NCBI RefSeq assembly: GCF_900091625.1
Contig: NZ_FMIC01000002.1
Location: forward strand, 4,030,001 to 4,094,000
DNA length: 64,000 nt
Direction: 5' to 3'
From: Micromonospora peucetia
GTDB taxonomy: Bacteria > Actinomycetota > Actinomycetes > Mycobacteriales > Micromonosporaceae
Position 1 is the first letter of the stretch; each line of letters begins with the position of its first letter. This document shows, piece by piece, positions 27,352 to 37,129 of this stretch. Below the pieces are notes generated by a model. That model was given only the letters and a program-made list of their open reading frames with translations. It ran no database searches and had not been told where the DNA came from. The position numbers and the translations under genes were made by a program.

Positions 27352-28051
27352 GATCGACGATGTGAGCCTGCTCTACGGGCGGATCCAGGCGCTGCACGGC
27401 ATCAGCCTGACGGTGGACGAGGGCGAGATCGTCGCCCTGATCGGTGCCAACGGCGCCGGCAAGTCGACGACGATGCGGGCGATCTCCGGCATTCGGCCGG
27501 TCGCCAGCGGCAGCATCCGGTTCAACGGCGAGGACATCACCAAGCTCCGGGCGGACCTGCGGGTCCGGCGCGGGCTGTGCCAGGCACCCGAGGGCCGCGG
27601 GATCTTCCCGGGCATGACGGTGCTGGACAACCTGGACATGGGCGCGTACACCCGGCGTGACCGGGCCGGCATCGCCCAGGACCTCGACCGGGTGCTGAAC
27701 CTCTTCCCGCGCCTGGCCGAGCGGCGCAAGCAGGCCGGTGGCACCCTCTCCGGCGGTGAGCAGCAGATGCTGGCCGTCGGGCGGGCGCTGATGAGCCGGC
27801 CGAAGCTGCTGCTGCTCGACGAGCCCTCGATGGGGCTGGCGCCGATGCTGATCCAGCAGATCTTCGACATCATCGTCGAGATCAACCAACAGGGCACCAC
27901 CATCCTGCTGGTCGAACAGAACGCCCAGCAGGCGCTGGCCCGGGCCCACCGGGCGTACGTGCTGGAGACCGGCCGGATCGTCAAGAGCGGCACCGGTGCG
28001 GAACTATTGCACGACCCGGCGGTCAAAGAGGCCTACCTCGGCGTGGCCTGA
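27341..28051 (+). CDS. livF: Branched-chain amino acid ABC transporter ATP-binding protein
   Basis: The product is 236 residues, the normal LivF size. Walker A GANGAGKST, signature LSGGEQQM, Walker B LLLLDEPSMGLAP and a switch Gln/Glu region LLVEQNAQQAL are all present. Start ATG overlaps livG by 11 nt. It forms the ATPase heterodimer with LivG and completes the livKHMGF set. Confidence 0.94.
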   Translation: MLLEIDDVSLLYGRIQALHGISLTVDEGEIVALIGANGAGKSTTMRAISGIRPVASGSIRFNGEDITKLRADLRVRRGLCQAPEGRGIFPGMTVLDNLDMGAYTRRDRAGIAQDLDRVLNLFPRLAERRKQAGGTLSGGEQQMLAVGRALMSRPKLLLLDEPSMGLAPMLIQQIFDIIVEINQQGTTILLVEQNAQQALARAHRAYVLETGRIVKSGTGAELLHDPAVKEAYLGVA

Positions 28052-28084
28052 CCAGCCGCCACCCCTCATCGCAAGGAGTACCCC

Positions 28085-28996
28085 ATGTTCCACATCAGTG
28101 GTGGCCGCCGGGCCGCCCTCGGCGTCACGAGCGCCGCGCTGCTGGCCCTCTCGCTGGCCGGCTGCGGCGAGAAGGAGAACACCGAGCAGCCCGGCGCCGG
28201 CCCCAGCGTCACCGCCGCCGCCGACTCGGCGCTGGCCGGGAAGGTGCCCGACGCCATCAAGGCCGACGGCGTGATCAAGGTCGGCACCGACTCGACGTAC
28301 GCCCCGGCGGAGTTCCTCGACGCCGACGGCAAGACGGTCGTCGGCTTCGACATCGAGCTGTTCAACGCGGTCGCGCAGAAGCTCGGCCTGAAGGCCGAGT
28401 ACGAGTCGGCGCCGTTCGACGCGATCCTGCCCGGCGTCGACTCCGGCAAGTACGAGGTCGGTGTCTCCTCGTTCACCATCAACGCCGAGCGGATGAAGAC
28501 CGTCAACATGGTCAGCTACTACTCGGCCGGCACCCAGTGGGCGACCAAGGCCGGCAACCCGGCCAAGGTCGACACCGAGAACGCCTGCGGCAAGAAGATC
28601 GCCGTGCAGGTCGGCACCGTGCAGCTCGACGACATCACCGCCCGGTCGAAGAAGTGCACCGACGCCGGCAAGCCGGCGATCACCATCGACCAGTACCAGG
28701 CGCAGAGCGACGCCACCGCCGCCGTGGTCAGCGGCAAGGACGACGCCATGCTGGCCGACTCCCCGGTCGGCGCGTACGCGGTGAAGCAGAGCAACGGCCA
28801 GCTGGAGCTGCTCGGCGACATCTACGAGTCGGCCCCGTACGGCTACGCGGTGAAGAAGGACCAGGCCGCGTTCGCCGAGGTGCTGAAGGAGGCCGTCGCG
28901 GCGGTCATCGCCGACGGCTCGTACGAGGGCGCGCTGAAGAAGTGGGGCGTCGAGGGCGGCGCCATCACGACCCCGGCACTGAACCCGACCAGCTGA
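28085..28996 (+). CDS. Polar amino acid ABC transporter, substrate-binding lipoprotein
   Basis: The product is 303 residues. The N-terminus ends in the lipobox ALSLAGC. The mature part is the SBP_bac_3 fold ([36 protein letters not shown] shape, [18 protein letters not shown]), as in glutamine, cystine or histidine-type importers; the ligand is not certain. AAGGAG at 28072-28077 supports the ATG. It follows livF by 33 bp and may be read from the same transcript. Permease and ATPase genes follow at 2 nt and by overlap. Confidence 0.9.
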   Translation: MFHISGGRRAALGVTSAALLALSLAGCGEKENTEQPGAGPSVTAAADSALAGKVPDAIKADGVIKVGTDSTYAPAEFLDADGKTVVGFDIELFNAVAQKLGLKAEYESAPFDAILPGVDSGKYEVGVSSFTINAERMKTVNMVSYYSAGTQWATKAGNPAKVDTENACGKKIAVQVGTVQLDDITARSKKCTDAGKPAITIDQYQAQSDATAAVVSGKDDAMLADSPVGAYAVKQSNGQLELLGDIYESAPYGYAVKKDQAAFAEVLKEAVAAVIADGSYEGALKKWGVEGGAITTPALNPTS

Positions 28997-28998
28997 CC

Positions 28999-29979
28999 AT
29001 GTCGGTCGAGTCAGACACATCCGAACGGGCACGGCCGGAACCCATCCAGGCCGTGCCCGTGCGGCATCCCGGGCGGTGGGTCGCCGTCGCCGTGATCGGG
29101 GTGCTGGTGGCCATGTTCGTTCACCTGCTGGTGACGAACAAGGCGTTCAACTGGTCGTTCATGGTCGACGAGATGTTCCGCCCGCCGATCATGGAGGGCG
29201 TACGCGGAAGCATCGCGCTGCTGCTGACCGCCATGTTGATCGGCATCGGGCTGGGCGTCGTCATCGCCATCATGCGGCTGTCGGAGAACCCGGTCCTGCG
29301 CGGCGTCGCCTGGGCGTACACCTGGTTCTTCCGGGCGGTGCCCCGGCTGGTGCTGGCGATCCTCTTCGGCAACCTGGGCATCCTCTGGGCGCGCATCGAG
29401 TTCGGGCTGCCCTTCGACCGGCAGATCGGCGCCCTGTTCGGGGTCGACGACTTCGAGGCGCGGCTGTTCGGCTTCTCGGCGGTGGACATCCTCACCGGCT
29501 TCGTGGCCGGCATGCTGGCGCTGGGCCTGTCGGAGGCCGCCTACATGGCGGAGATCGTCCGGGCCGGCATCCAGTCGGTCGACGAGGGGCAGACCGAGGC
29601 CGCACAGGCGCTCGGTCTGAAGCGTGGGCAGATCCTGCGCCGCATCGTGCTGCCGCAGGCCATGCGGGTGATCGTCCCGCCGACCGGCAACGAGACCATC
29701 GCGATGCTCAAGGACACCTCGCTGGTCGCCTTCGTGCCGGTATCGATGGAGCTGTTCTTCCAGCTCAGGGCCGTCGGCAGCCGCACCTTCCAGGTCTTCC
29801 CGATGCTGGTCGCGGCGACCATCTGGTACCTGCTGCTGACCAGCGTGCTGCTGGTCGGGCAGTACTACCTGGAGCGGCACTTCTCCAAGGGCGTCGGGCG
29901 CAGCGTACGGGCGAAGACCAAGCTGCGGGGGATCGCCGCAGAGAGCGGCGGAACGACCGGGAAGGTGGACGGCGCATGA
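28999..29979 (+). CDS. Polar amino acid ABC transporter permease
   Basis: The product is 326 residues. A cytoplasmic N-terminus of about 28 residues precedes a first helix near 30-47. The HisM-type permease core ([20 protein letters not shown], then the coupling motif [20 protein letters not shown] with [11 protein letters not shown]) is clear. An extra segment of about 70 residues between the second and third core helices ([20 protein letters not shown]) is also found in actinomycete homologues. ATG follows the binding protein stop by 2 nt and the stop overlaps the ATPase start (ATGA). Confidence 0.9.
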   Translation: MSVESDTSERARPEPIQAVPVRHPGRWVAVAVIGVLVAMFVHLLVTNKAFNWSFMVDEMFRPPIMEGVRGSIALLLTAMLIGIGLGVVIAIMRLSENPVLRGVAWAYTWFFRAVPRLVLAILFGNLGILWARIEFGLPFDRQIGALFGVDDFEARLFGFSAVDILTGFVAGMLALGLSEAAYMAEIVRAGIQSVDEGQTEAAQALGLKRGQILRRIVLPQAMRVIVPPTGNETIAMLKDTSLVAFVPVSMELFFQLRAVGSRTFQVFPMLVAATIWYLLLTSVLLVGQYYLERHFSKGVGRSVRAKTKLRGIAAESGGTTGKVDGA

Positions 29980-30785
29980 CCGAGCTGACAGTGCCGGCCC
30001 AGGCCGGCGCGCCCGCGACGGAGTCCGGGCCGATGGTCCGGGCCGAGCAGGTACACAAGTCGTTCGGGCCGATCGAGGTGCTCAAGGGCATCGACCTGGA
30101 GGTCCGCAGCGGCGAGGTGTGCTGCCTGCTGGGTCCCTCGGGCTCCGGCAAGTCGACGTTCCTGCGCTGCATCAACCACCTGGAGAAGATCAACGCCGGT
30201 CGGATCTGGGTGGACGGCGACCTGATCGGCTACCGCGAGCGCGGCGGGAAGCTGCACGAGATGCGGGAGTCCGACGTCGCCGCCCAGCGCCGGGCGATCG
30301 GCATGGTGTTCCAGCGGTTCAACCTCTTCCCGCACATGACCGCCCTGCAGAACGTCGCCGAGGCGCCGGTACTGGTGGGCCGGGAGAAGAAGGCCGCCGC
30401 CCGGGACCGGGCCGCCGCCCTGCTGGAGCGGGTGGGGCTGGGCGACAAGCTCGGCAACTACCCGAGCCAGCTCTCCGGCGGGCAGCAGCAGCGGGTGGCG
30501 ATCGCCCGGGCGCTGGCCATGCAGCCGAAGCTGATGCTCTTCGACGAGCCGACCAGCGCGCTCGACCCGGAGCTGGTCGGCGAGGTGCTCGACGTGATGA
30601 AGGACCTGGCCCGCGACGGCATGACGATGATCGTGGTCACCCACGAGATCGGCTTCGCCCGCGAGGTCGGCGACTCGCTGGTCTTCATGGACGACGGCGT
30701 CGTGGTCGAGTCCGGCGCGCCCCGCGAGGTGATCGCCAACCCCCGGCACGACCGGACGAAGGCGTTCCTGGCGAAGGTGCTCTGA
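29976..30785 (+). CDS. Polar amino acid ABC transporter ATP-binding protein
   Basis: The product is 269 residues with Walker [11 protein letters not shown]-loop [12 protein letters not shown], signature LSGGQQQR, Walker [14 protein letters not shown] and switch His VVTHEIGFA, as in GlnQ-type ATPases. About 20 extra N-terminal residues include PAQAGAPA, shared with LivG upstream. The start overlaps the permease stop. A hairpin at 30792-30828 follows the stop closely. Confidence 0.93.
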   Translation: MTELTVPAQAGAPATESGPMVRAEQVHKSFGPIEVLKGIDLEVRSGEVCCLLGPSGSGKSTFLRCINHLEKINAGRIWVDGDLIGYRERGGKLHEMRESDVAAQRRAIGMVFQRFNLFPHMTALQNVAEAPVLVGREKKAAARDRAAALLERVGLGDKLGNYPSQLSGGQQQRVAIARALAMQPKLMLFDEPTSALDPELVGEVLDVMKDLARDGMTMIVVTHEIGFAREVGDSLVFMDDGVVVESGAPREVIANPRHDRTKAFLAKVL

Positions 30786-30791
30786 GACGGT

Positions 30792-30828
30792 ACGCCGGCG
30801 AGGCCCGACCCCCGGGCCGCGCCGGCGT
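30792..30828 (+). terminator. Hairpin after the amino acid transporter operon
   Basis: ACGCCGGCG (30792-30800) pairs with CGCCGGCGT (30820-30828). Inside, GGCCCG pairs with CGGGCC around a short loop, with one mismatch between the two helices. It begins 6 nt after the ATPase stop and has no T-run, which is common for terminators in high-GC genomes. Confidence 0.6.
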
Positions 30829-30893
30829 CCGTGCCGGTGACGTCCGTCGCGGTCGCGCCCGTGCCGGTGTCCCGGAGTGTCGGAGCGGACGAC

Positions 30894-30899
30894 TAGAGT
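30894..30899 (+). promoter_or_regulatory. polA -10 element, leaderless start
   Basis: TAGAGT lies 7 nt before the GTG of polA, so transcription would begin at or next to the start codon. No ribosome binding site is visible before the GTG. Confidence 0.5.
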
Positions 30900-30906
30900 C
30901 GCTGCC

Positions 30907-33606
30907 GTGACAGCTACGACGCCGCGCCTGCTCCTCGTCGACGGACACTCCATGGCATATCGGGCCTTCTTCGCCCTGCCGGTGGAAAACTTCTCCACCA
31001 CGACGGGGCAGCCGACCAACGCGGTCTACGGCTTCACGTCCATGCTGATCAACGTGCTGCGCGACGAGCGGCCCACCCACATCGTGGTCACCTTCGACGT
31101 CTCCCGCCGTTCCTTCCGTACGGAGAAATACGCGGAGTACAAGGCCGGCCGCAGCGAGACCCCGACCGACTTCAAGGGCCAGGTCAGCCTGGTCAAGGAG
31201 GTCCTCGCGGCGCTGCGCATCCCGGTGGTGGAGAAGGAGGGCTTCGAGGCCGACGACCTCATCGCCACCCTCGCCTGCCAGGCCCGCGACCAGGGCATGT
31301 CGGTGCTGATCAGCAGCGGCGACCGGGACGCGTTCCAGCTCGTCGACGACCAGATCACCGTGCTCTACCCGCGTAAGGGCGTCTCCGACCTGGCCCGGAT
31401 GGACCCGGCGGCGATCGAGGCGAAGTACGGCGTCGCCCCGGACCGCTACCGCGACCTGGCCGCCCTGGTCGGCGAGACCAGCGACAACCTGCCCGGCGTC
31501 CCGGGCGTCGGCCCGAAGACCGCCGCGAAGTGGATCAATTTGTACGGCGGAGTCGACGGGGTCATCGCGCGGGCCGACGAGATCAAGGGCAAGGCCGGTG
31601 ACAGCCTGCGCGAACGGCTCGCCGACGTGATCCGCAACTACGAGATCAACTGTCTCGTCTCCGACCTGGAGCTGCCGCTGCGCCCCGAGGACGCGCGTTG
31701 GGAGGGATGGGACCGCGAGGCGGTCCACCAGGTCTTCGACACCCTTGAGTTCCGCATCCTGCGCGACCGGCTCTACCAGTACCTGGAGGCGGTGGAGCCG
31801 GAGGCCGAGTCCGGCTTCGACCTGACCGGCGAGGTGCTCACCACCCCCGGGGCGCTCGCCGGGTGGCTGGAGACGCACGCGTCGGCCGGCACCCCGGTGG
31901 GCGTGGCGGCGAAACTCGACACCGGCCCCAACCGGCGGCACACCGCCTCGGTGACCGGGATGGCGCTGGCCACCGCCGGCGGCGCGGCGGCCTGGTTCGA
32001 CCCCGCCACGTTGGAGCCGGCCGACGAGACGGCCCTGGCGACCTGGCTGGCCGACGCCGGGCGGCCCAAGGTGCTGCACGACAGCAAGCCGGCGGTGCTG
32101 GCGTTCGGCGCGCACGGCTGGAGCCTGGAGGGCATCCTCCGCGACACCCAGATCGCCGCCTACCTGGCCCGCCCCGACCAGCGGTCCTACGACCTGACCG
32201 ACCTGGCCCTGCGCTACCTGCACCGCGAGCTGCGGGTCGACGCGCCGGAGACCGGCCAGCTCACCCTCGACGGGCTCGGCGACGACGGCGAGGTGGAGCA
32301 GAACCTCATGCTCCAGGCCCGGGCCACCCTCGACCTGGCCGACGCGATCGACGCCGAGCTGTCCCGCGACGGCGAGCAGTCGGCGCGGCTGATGGCCGGG
32401 GTGGAGCTGCCGCTGATGCGGGTGCTCGCCGGGATGGAAAACACCGGCATCGCCGCCGACACGCACTACCTCTCCGAGCTGGAGGCGCACTTCGCCGCCG
32501 AGGTGAAGGCCGCCGCCCAGGGGGCGTACGCGGCGGTCGGCCGGGAGTTCAACCTCGGCTCGCCGAAGCAGTTGCAGGAGATCCTCTTCGGCGAGCTGGG
32601 CCTGCCCAAGACCAAGAAGATCAAGACCGGCTACACCACCGACGCCGACGCCCTCCAGTGGCTGCACGCACAGAACCCGCACCCGGTGCTGGCCCACCTG
32701 CTGCGCCACCGGGACGTGGCCAAGCTCAAGACGACCGTCGACGGCCTGCTCAAGTCGGTCTCCGACGACGGCCGGATCCACACCACGTTCAACCAGACGG
32801 TGGCGGCCACCGGCCGGCTCTCCTCGACCGAGCCCAACCTGCAGAACATCCCGATCCGCACCGAGGAGGGGCGCCGGATCCGCCGCGCCTTCGTGGTGGG
32901 GGAGGGCTACGAGTGCCTGCTCACCGCCGACTACAGCCAGATCGAAATGCGGATCATGGCGCACCTGTCGTCGGACGACGCGCTCATCGAGGCGTTCAAC
33001 TCCGGCGCCGACTTCCACGCCGTCACCGCCTCGTCGGTCTTCGGGGTGCCGGTCGGCGAGGTCACCGCCGACCAGCGGCGCAAGATCAAGGCAATGAACT
33101 ACGGCCTGGCGTACGGGCTGAGCGCGTTCGGCCTCTCCCAGCAGCTCGGGATCACCGCCGAGGAGGCGCGTGGGCTGATGGAGGACTACTTCGCCGGGTT
33201 CGGCGGGGTACGCGACTACCTCCAGGAGGTCGTCGACCGGGCCCGGCGCGACGGCTACACCTCGACCATCCTGGGCCGTCGGCGTTACCTGCCCGACCTG
33301 GTCAGCGACAACCGGCAGCGCCGGGAGATGGCCGAACGGATGGCGCTCAACGCCCCCATCCAGGGCTCGGCGGCCGACATCATCAAGGTCGCCATGCTGC
33401 ACGTCGACACCGCGCTGCGCGAGGCGGGCCTGCGCTCGCGGATGCTGCTCCAGGTGCACGACGAGCTGGTCTTCGAGGTCGCCCCGGGAGAGCGGGAGAC
33501 GCTGGAGGCGCTGGTGCGGCGGGAGATGGGCGGGGCACACCCGCTGTCGGTGCCGCTGGAGGTCTCGGTCGGCGAGGGGCGGGACTGGAACAGCGCCGAC
33601 CACTGA
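30907..33606 (+). CDS. polA: DNA polymerase I
   Basis: This 899-residue enzyme fills gaps and removes primers. Residues 1-about 300 form the 5'-3' exonuclease (LLLVDGHSMAYRAFFALP, EADDLIATLA, SSGDRDAFQLV, DNLPGVPGVGPKTAAKW). Residues about 310-500 correspond to the 3'-5' exonuclease fold but lack the usual acidic catalytic set (HDSKPAVLAF), so proofreading is probably absent, as in other actinobacterial PolA. The polymerase domain carries motif A DYSQIEMRIMAHLS, motif B RRKIKAMNYGLAYGLSAFG and motif C QVHDELVFEV. GTG start supported by TAGAGT 7 nt upstream. Confidence 0.96.
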   Translation: MTATTPRLLLVDGHSMAYRAFFALPVENFSTTTGQPTNAVYGFTSMLINVLRDERPTHIVVTFDVSRRSFRTEKYAEYKAGRSETPTDFKGQVSLVKEVLAALRIPVVEKEGFEADDLIATLACQARDQGMSVLISSGDRDAFQLVDDQITVLYPRKGVSDLARMDPAAIEAKYGVAPDRYRDLAALVGETSDNLPGVPGVGPKTAAKWINLYGGVDGVIARADEIKGKAGDSLRERLADVIRNYEINCLVSDLELPLRPEDARWEGWDREAVHQVFDTLEFRILRDRLYQYLEAVEPEAESGFDLTGEVLTTPGALAGWLETHASAGTPVGVAAKLDTGPNRRHTASVTGMALATAGGAAAWFDPATLEPADETALATWLADAGRPKVLHDSKPAVLAFGAHGWSLEGILRDTQIAAYLARPDQRSYDLTDLALRYLHRELRVDAPETGQLTLDGLGDDGEVEQNLMLQARATLDLADAIDAELSRDGEQSARLMAGVELPLMRVLAGMENTGIAADTHYLSELEAHFAAEVKAAAQGAYAAVGREFNLGSPKQLQEILFGELGLPKTKKIKTGYTTDADALQWLHAQNPHPVLAHLLRHRDVAKLKTTVDGLLKSVSDDGRIHTTFNQTVAATGRLSSTEPNLQNIPIRTEEGRRIRRAFVVGEGYECLLTADYSQIEMRIMAHLSSDDALIEAFNSGADFHAVTASSVFGVPVGEVTADQRRKIKAMNYGLAYGLSAFGLSQQLGITAEEARGLMEDYFAGFGGVRDYLQEVVDRARRDGYTSTILGRRRYLPDLVSDNRQRREMAERMALNAPIQGSAADIIKVAMLHVDTALREAGLRSRMLLQVHDELVFEVAPGERETLEALVRREMGGAHPLSVPLEVSVGEGRDWNSADH

Positions 33607-33621
33607 GTCTTCTTCGTGGGT

Positions 33622-33697
33622 GGGGTTCCGGGGCAGCCCGACCCGCTCCGGGCGGTCAGGCTTGATCCCTGCGCGGGTCGGGCTGCCCCGGAACCCC
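33622..33697. terminator. Perfect 25-bp stem-loop after polA
   Basis: Positions 33622-33646 and 33673-33697 are exact reverse complements over 25 bp (arms begin GGGGTTCCGGGG) with a 26-nt loop. It starts 15 nt after the polA stop and lies before the convergent DUF3140 gene. No T-run is present. It can terminate both directions, or be a dispersed palindrome. Confidence 0.7.
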
Positions 33698-33808
33698 GTC
33701 GTGGGCATGGTCGTCGGCGCTGTTGCGGGGAGAGTGGGTCAGAGGGCTGGTCGGATCGGCGGGGCCGTCGGGTGACTGCGGCTCCCCGTCACTGCTCGCC
33801 GGGTTCGG

Positions 33809-34156
33809 TTACTTGAGGGGGTCGTGGCCCCAGTTCATCAGGGACCAGCGCCACTTCGTGTCGCGTACGTCGCCGGAGGGGCGCTGGGCCAGGTGCCGGC
33901 GGACGTAGCCGACGACCTTGCGCATGTGCCGGTAGTCGCCCTCGGAGAGTTCACCGCGTTTACGTCGCAGCAGGTTGATGATCTTCCGGCCGGAGTCGTG
34001 TCCGACGGACTCGCCGCCGCCGGAACGTCCACCCTTGTGCCAGCCGACCCGCTTCGACTCGTCGGTCTCCAGCCACGTCGACAGCTCGGCGGGCTTCATG
34101 TTCACCGCCCCGGTGAACTCCCGGTAGGTGTCCCGGCCCTCGTCAGCCCCGCTCAT
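33809..34156 (-). CDS. DUF3140 domain protein
   Basis: The product is 115 residues. The N-terminal half TYREFTGAVNMKPAELSTWL and ETDESKRVGW and the C-terminal half YRHMRKVVGYVRRHLAQRP, DTKWRWSLMNWGHDP match DUF3140, small proteins often encoded next to DUF2945 proteins in soil bacteria. It is basic, has no membrane segment, and may bind nucleic acid; the function is unknown. Its start overlaps the DUF2945 gene by 14 nt, so the two form an operon. Confidence 0.82.
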   Translation of the reverse strand: MSGADEGRDTYREFTGAVNMKPAELSTWLETDESKRVGWHKGGRSGGGESVGHDSGRKIINLLRRKRGELSEGDYRHMRKVVGYVRRHLAQRPSGDVRDTKWRWSLMNWGHDPLK

Positions 34157-34364
34157 GGCGCAGCGCCTCCGGTCGGTGCGCGACGTCCCGGCCCGAGTCG
34201 TCGTTTCGGATCCGGTACTGCGGGTCGCCCGGGGACGCGTTCACGGTGTGCCCGCGTACGTGCGTCCGTTCGGTGATCTTCTCCTTGACCACGCCGTACG
34301 CCCGGCCGCTGTGGCTGGCCCAGGAGACGTGGTCACCCCTGCGGAAGTCGCTCTGCTCGGCCAT
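34143..34364 (-). CDS. DUF2945 (Tudor-like) small protein
   Basis: The product is 73 residues. FRRGDHVSWASHSGRAYGVV and the later QYRIRNDDSGRDVAHRPEAL are the typical DUF2945 pattern, an SH3/Tudor-like barrel. It is encoded first in a two-gene operon with DUF3140. Homologues have been called hypervirulence-associated proteins in fungi; the bacterial role is unknown. Confidence 0.82.
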   Translation of the reverse strand: MAEQSDFRRGDHVSWASHSGRAYGVVKEKITERTHVRGHTVNASPGDPQYRIRNDDSGRDVAHRPEALRHERG

Positions 34365-34421
34365 GCGACGCGGGTACCCGTCGTCGATGCCCCGAAACGA
34401 CGGGCGGCCCTGGCGGAGCGT

Positions 34422-35225
34422 TCAGGCGGGCTTCTCGGCGACGAAGATGGCGGTGCCGGGGAAGAGGCGGCCGCGCAGCGGGCTCCACTGCCCCCAGATC
34501 CCCTCGTGCCCCTCGGGCCACTCCGGCTCCACCAGGTCGGCCAGCCGGAACCCGGCGCCCACCAGCTCCCGGACCCGGTCGCCGAGCGTGCGGTGCTGCT
34601 CGACGTAGGTGGCCTCGCCGGCCTCGTCCTGCTCGACGTAGGGGGAGCGGTCGAAGTACGAGTGCACGGCGGTCAGCCCGCCCTCGCCGGGATCGTCGAG
34701 GAAGATCCACCGCATCGGGTGGGTCACCGAGAACACCCACCGGCCGCCGGGGCGCAGCACCCGGAACACCTCGCGCATGACCGCCGCCGAGTCGGCCACG
34801 AAGGGGACCGCCCCGAACGCCGTGCAGGCCGTGTCGAACGCGGCGTCGGCGAAGGGCAGCGCCAGCGCGTCGGCCTGCACCAGCGGCACGCGTACGCCGG
34901 TGCGGTCGGCTGCCAGCGCGGCGTGCCGCAGCATCCCGGCGGAGAGGTCCAGGGCGACCGGCCGGGCGCCCCGGGTGGCCAGCCACCGCGCGGCGGCGGC
35001 GGCACCGCAGCCGAGCTCCAGCACCCGCCGCCCGGCCAGTTCGCCCAGCAGCCGTACGTCGGCCTCCCGCACGCCCTCCGGACACCAGACGAAGTCCAGG
35101 TCGCCGAGGAAGCGACCGTGTTCGGCCTGGTAGTCGTCGGCGTCGGTGTCCCACCAGCGGCGGTTGGCCCGGCGGGCCTCGGCGTTGCCGACCCGGCGCC
35201 GGGTCACCCGGCTGTCGTCATCCAC
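34422..35225 (-). CDS. Class I SAM-dependent methyltransferase
   Basis: The product is 267 residues. Motif I is VLELGCGAAAAARWLA, followed by VALDLSAGML (acidic end of strand 2), ADALALPFADAAFDTACTAF and a motif IV/post region GGRWVFSVTHPM. This is the UbiE-like small-molecule methyltransferase type; the substrate is unknown. GTG start has TAGCGT 6 nt upstream (minus strand, 35232-35237), consistent with leaderless transcription. Confidence 0.88.
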   Translation of the reverse strand: MDDDSRVTRRRVGNAEARRANRRWWDTDADDYQAEHGRFLGDLDFVWCPEGVREADVRLLGELAGRRVLELGCGAAAAARWLATRGARPVALDLSAGMLRHAALAADRTGVRVPLVQADALALPFADAAFDTACTAFGAVPFVADSAAVMREVFRVLRPGGRWVFSVTHPMRWIFLDDPGEGGLTAVHSYFDRSPYVEQDEAGEATYVEQHRTLGDRVRELVGAGFRLADLVEPEWPEGHEGIWGQWSPLRGRLFPGTAIFVAEKPA

Positions 35226-35627
35226 CCGCTCACGCTAGGCCCATGTCGCGCGCGCGGCCGGCTGGCCCCCGGAGTGCGCAGGTGCGGTGTCCGGCGCTAC
35301 CGTTCACGATGGTGCCCGTGTGACGGAGGCGACACCTGCGACGTCTTCCTGCCGATATCTCCGCTTTAGCAGCTGACGGGGCGGCGAGAGGACGGGAGGG
35401 CTTGCACGCTGTGGTAATGCAGCGGGTAGGCTAGACGATGCGCTCGCGGATCGTGTGCCTCGGCAGGGAGCAGGTGCGCGGTCTCCGGGACCACTGGCGG
35501 AGCCACATCCATGATCTTCTCACGCGATGATCTCTCAGTGTGCCCGGCGACGGATCCGCTGGCGCGAACAGGTCACCGCGACACTCAGCCTGCTGTGACA
35601 CACCATCCGACCGGAGCAACCGCCCAC
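35226..35627 (+). other. Long leader region upstream of rpsA
   Basis: This 402-bp gap contains the divergent methyltransferase promoter at its left end and the rpsA promoter near 35402-35432. The transcribed leader of rpsA would then be about 190 nt, long enough for structure-based autoregulation as in Escherichia coli rpsA. I see no convincing gene or perfect palindrome here. Confidence 0.45.
35402..35432 (+). promoter_or_regulatory. Candidate rpsA promoter
   Basis: TTGCAC (35402-35407) and TAGGCT (35427-35432) resemble -35 and -10 elements of the main sigma factor, with a rather long 19-bp spacer. The region is locally AT-richer than its surroundings. Confidence 0.45.
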
Positions 35628-37121
35628 ATGACGAGCAGCATCGAGGCCCCCTCGAGCGCCACCCGGGTCACCCACGACGATCTCGGTTCCGAGGAGGCTT
35701 TCCTCGCCGCGATCGACGAGACCATCAAGTACTTCAACGACGGCGACATTGTCGAAGGCACCGTCGTCAAGGTCGATCGGGACGAGGTCCTGCTCGACAT
35801 CGGCTACAAGACCGAGGGTGTCATCCCCTCTCGTGAGTTGTCGATCAAGCACGACGTGGACCCGGCCGAGGTCGTTTCGGTTGGAGACCACATCGAGGCC
35901 CTGGTCCTCCAGAAGGAGGACAAGGAGGGTCGTCTGATCCTCTCCAAGAAGCGGGCGCAGTACGAGCGGGCCTGGGGCACCATCGAGAAGATCAAGGACG
36001 AGGACGGTGTCGTCCGCGGCTCGGTCATCGAGGTGGTCAAGGGTGGTCTCATCCTCGACATCGGGCTGCGGGGCTTCCTGCCCGCCTCCCTGGTCGAGAT
36101 GCGTCGGGTGCGCGACCTGCAGCCGTACGTCGGCCGCGAGCTCGAAGCCAAGATCATCGAGCTGGACAAGAACCGCAACAACGTGGTCCTGTCCCGCCGG
36201 GCCTGGCTGGAGCAGACGCAGTCCGAGGTGCGCACCGAGTTCCTCAACAAGCTGCAGAAGGGCCAGGTCCGCAAGGGCGTCGTGTCCTCGATCGTCAACT
36301 TCGGCGCGTTCGTCGACCTGGGCGGCGTGGACGGCCTGGTGCACGTCTCCGAGCTGTCCTGGAAGCACATCGACCACCCGTCCGAGGTCGTCGAGGTGGG
36401 CCAGGAGGTCGAGGTCGAGGTCCTGGACGTCGACCTGGACCGCGAGCGGGTCTCGCTGTCGCTGAAGGCGACCCAGGAGGACCCGTGGCGTCAGTTCGCC
36501 CGCACCCACGCGATCCAGCAGATCGTGCCGGGTAAGGTCACCAAGCTGGTGCCGTTCGGCGCCTTCGTCCGGGTGGACGACGGCATCGAGGGCCTGGTCC
36601 ACATCTCCGAGCTGGCCGAGCGCCACGTGGAGATTCCGGAGCAGGTCGTCCAGGTCGGCTCCGAGGTCATGGTCAAGGTCATCGACATCGACCTGGAGCG
36701 TCGCCGGATCTCGCTGTCGCTCAAGCAGGCCAACGAGGGCTTCGTCGAGGGCGAGGAGCACTTCGACCCGACCCTCTACGGCATGGCCGCGACGTACGAC
36801 ACCGAGGGCAACTACATCTACCCGGACGGCTTCGACCCGGAGACGGGCGAGTGGCTCGAGGGGTACGACAAGCAGCGCGAGACCTGGGAGAACCAGTACG
36901 CCGAGGCTCGTACCCGCTGGGAGGCCCACACCAAGCAGGTGCAGACCTCCCGGGCTGCCGACGCCGAGGCCGCTGCCAACCCGGCTCCGCCGGTCACCGG
37001 CGGTGGCACCACCACCTCGACGAGCGCGGCCCCGAGCCGCCAGGCCGAGGAGCCGGCCGGCACCCTGGCCACCGACGAGGCGCTCGCCGCTCTGCGGGAG
37101 AAGCTCGCCGGCGGCAAGTGA
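35628..37121 (+). CDS. rpsA: 30S ribosomal protein S1
   Basis: The product is 497 residues. Four S1 RNA-binding domains follow one another: GDIVEGTVVKVDRDEVLLDI, then GSVIEVVKGGLILDI, GVVSSIVNFGAFVDLGGVDG and GKVTKLVPFGAFVRVDDGIEG, each ending in a GL/GF(VHISEL)-type segment. The C-terminus is a flexible acidic and Ala/Thr-rich tail, as in actinobacterial S1. It delivers mRNA to the ribosome. ATG 35628 is preferred over an upstream in-frame start because the protein then begins like other actinobacterial S1 and GGAG lies at 35612-35615. Confidence 0.96.
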   Translation: MTSSIEAPSSATRVTHDDLGSEEAFLAAIDETIKYFNDGDIVEGTVVKVDRDEVLLDIGYKTEGVIPSRELSIKHDVDPAEVVSVGDHIEALVLQKEDKEGRLILSKKRAQYERAWGTIEKIKDEDGVVRGSVIEVVKGGLILDIGLRGFLPASLVEMRRVRDLQPYVGRELEAKIIELDKNRNNVVLSRRAWLEQTQSEVRTEFLNKLQKGQVRKGVVSSIVNFGAFVDLGGVDGLVHVSELSWKHIDHPSEVVEVGQEVEVEVLDVDLDRERVSLSLKATQEDPWRQFARTHAIQQIVPGKVTKLVPFGAFVRVDDGIEGLVHISELAERHVEIPEQVVQVGSEVMVKVIDIDLERRRISLSLKQANEGFVEGEEHFDPTLYGMAATYDTEGNYIYPDGFDPETGEWLEGYDKQRETWENQYAEARTRWEAHTKQVQTSRAADAEAAANPAPPVTGGGTTTSTSAAPSRQAEEPAGTLATDEALAALREKLAGGK

Positions 37122-37129
37122 CCCGCTGA

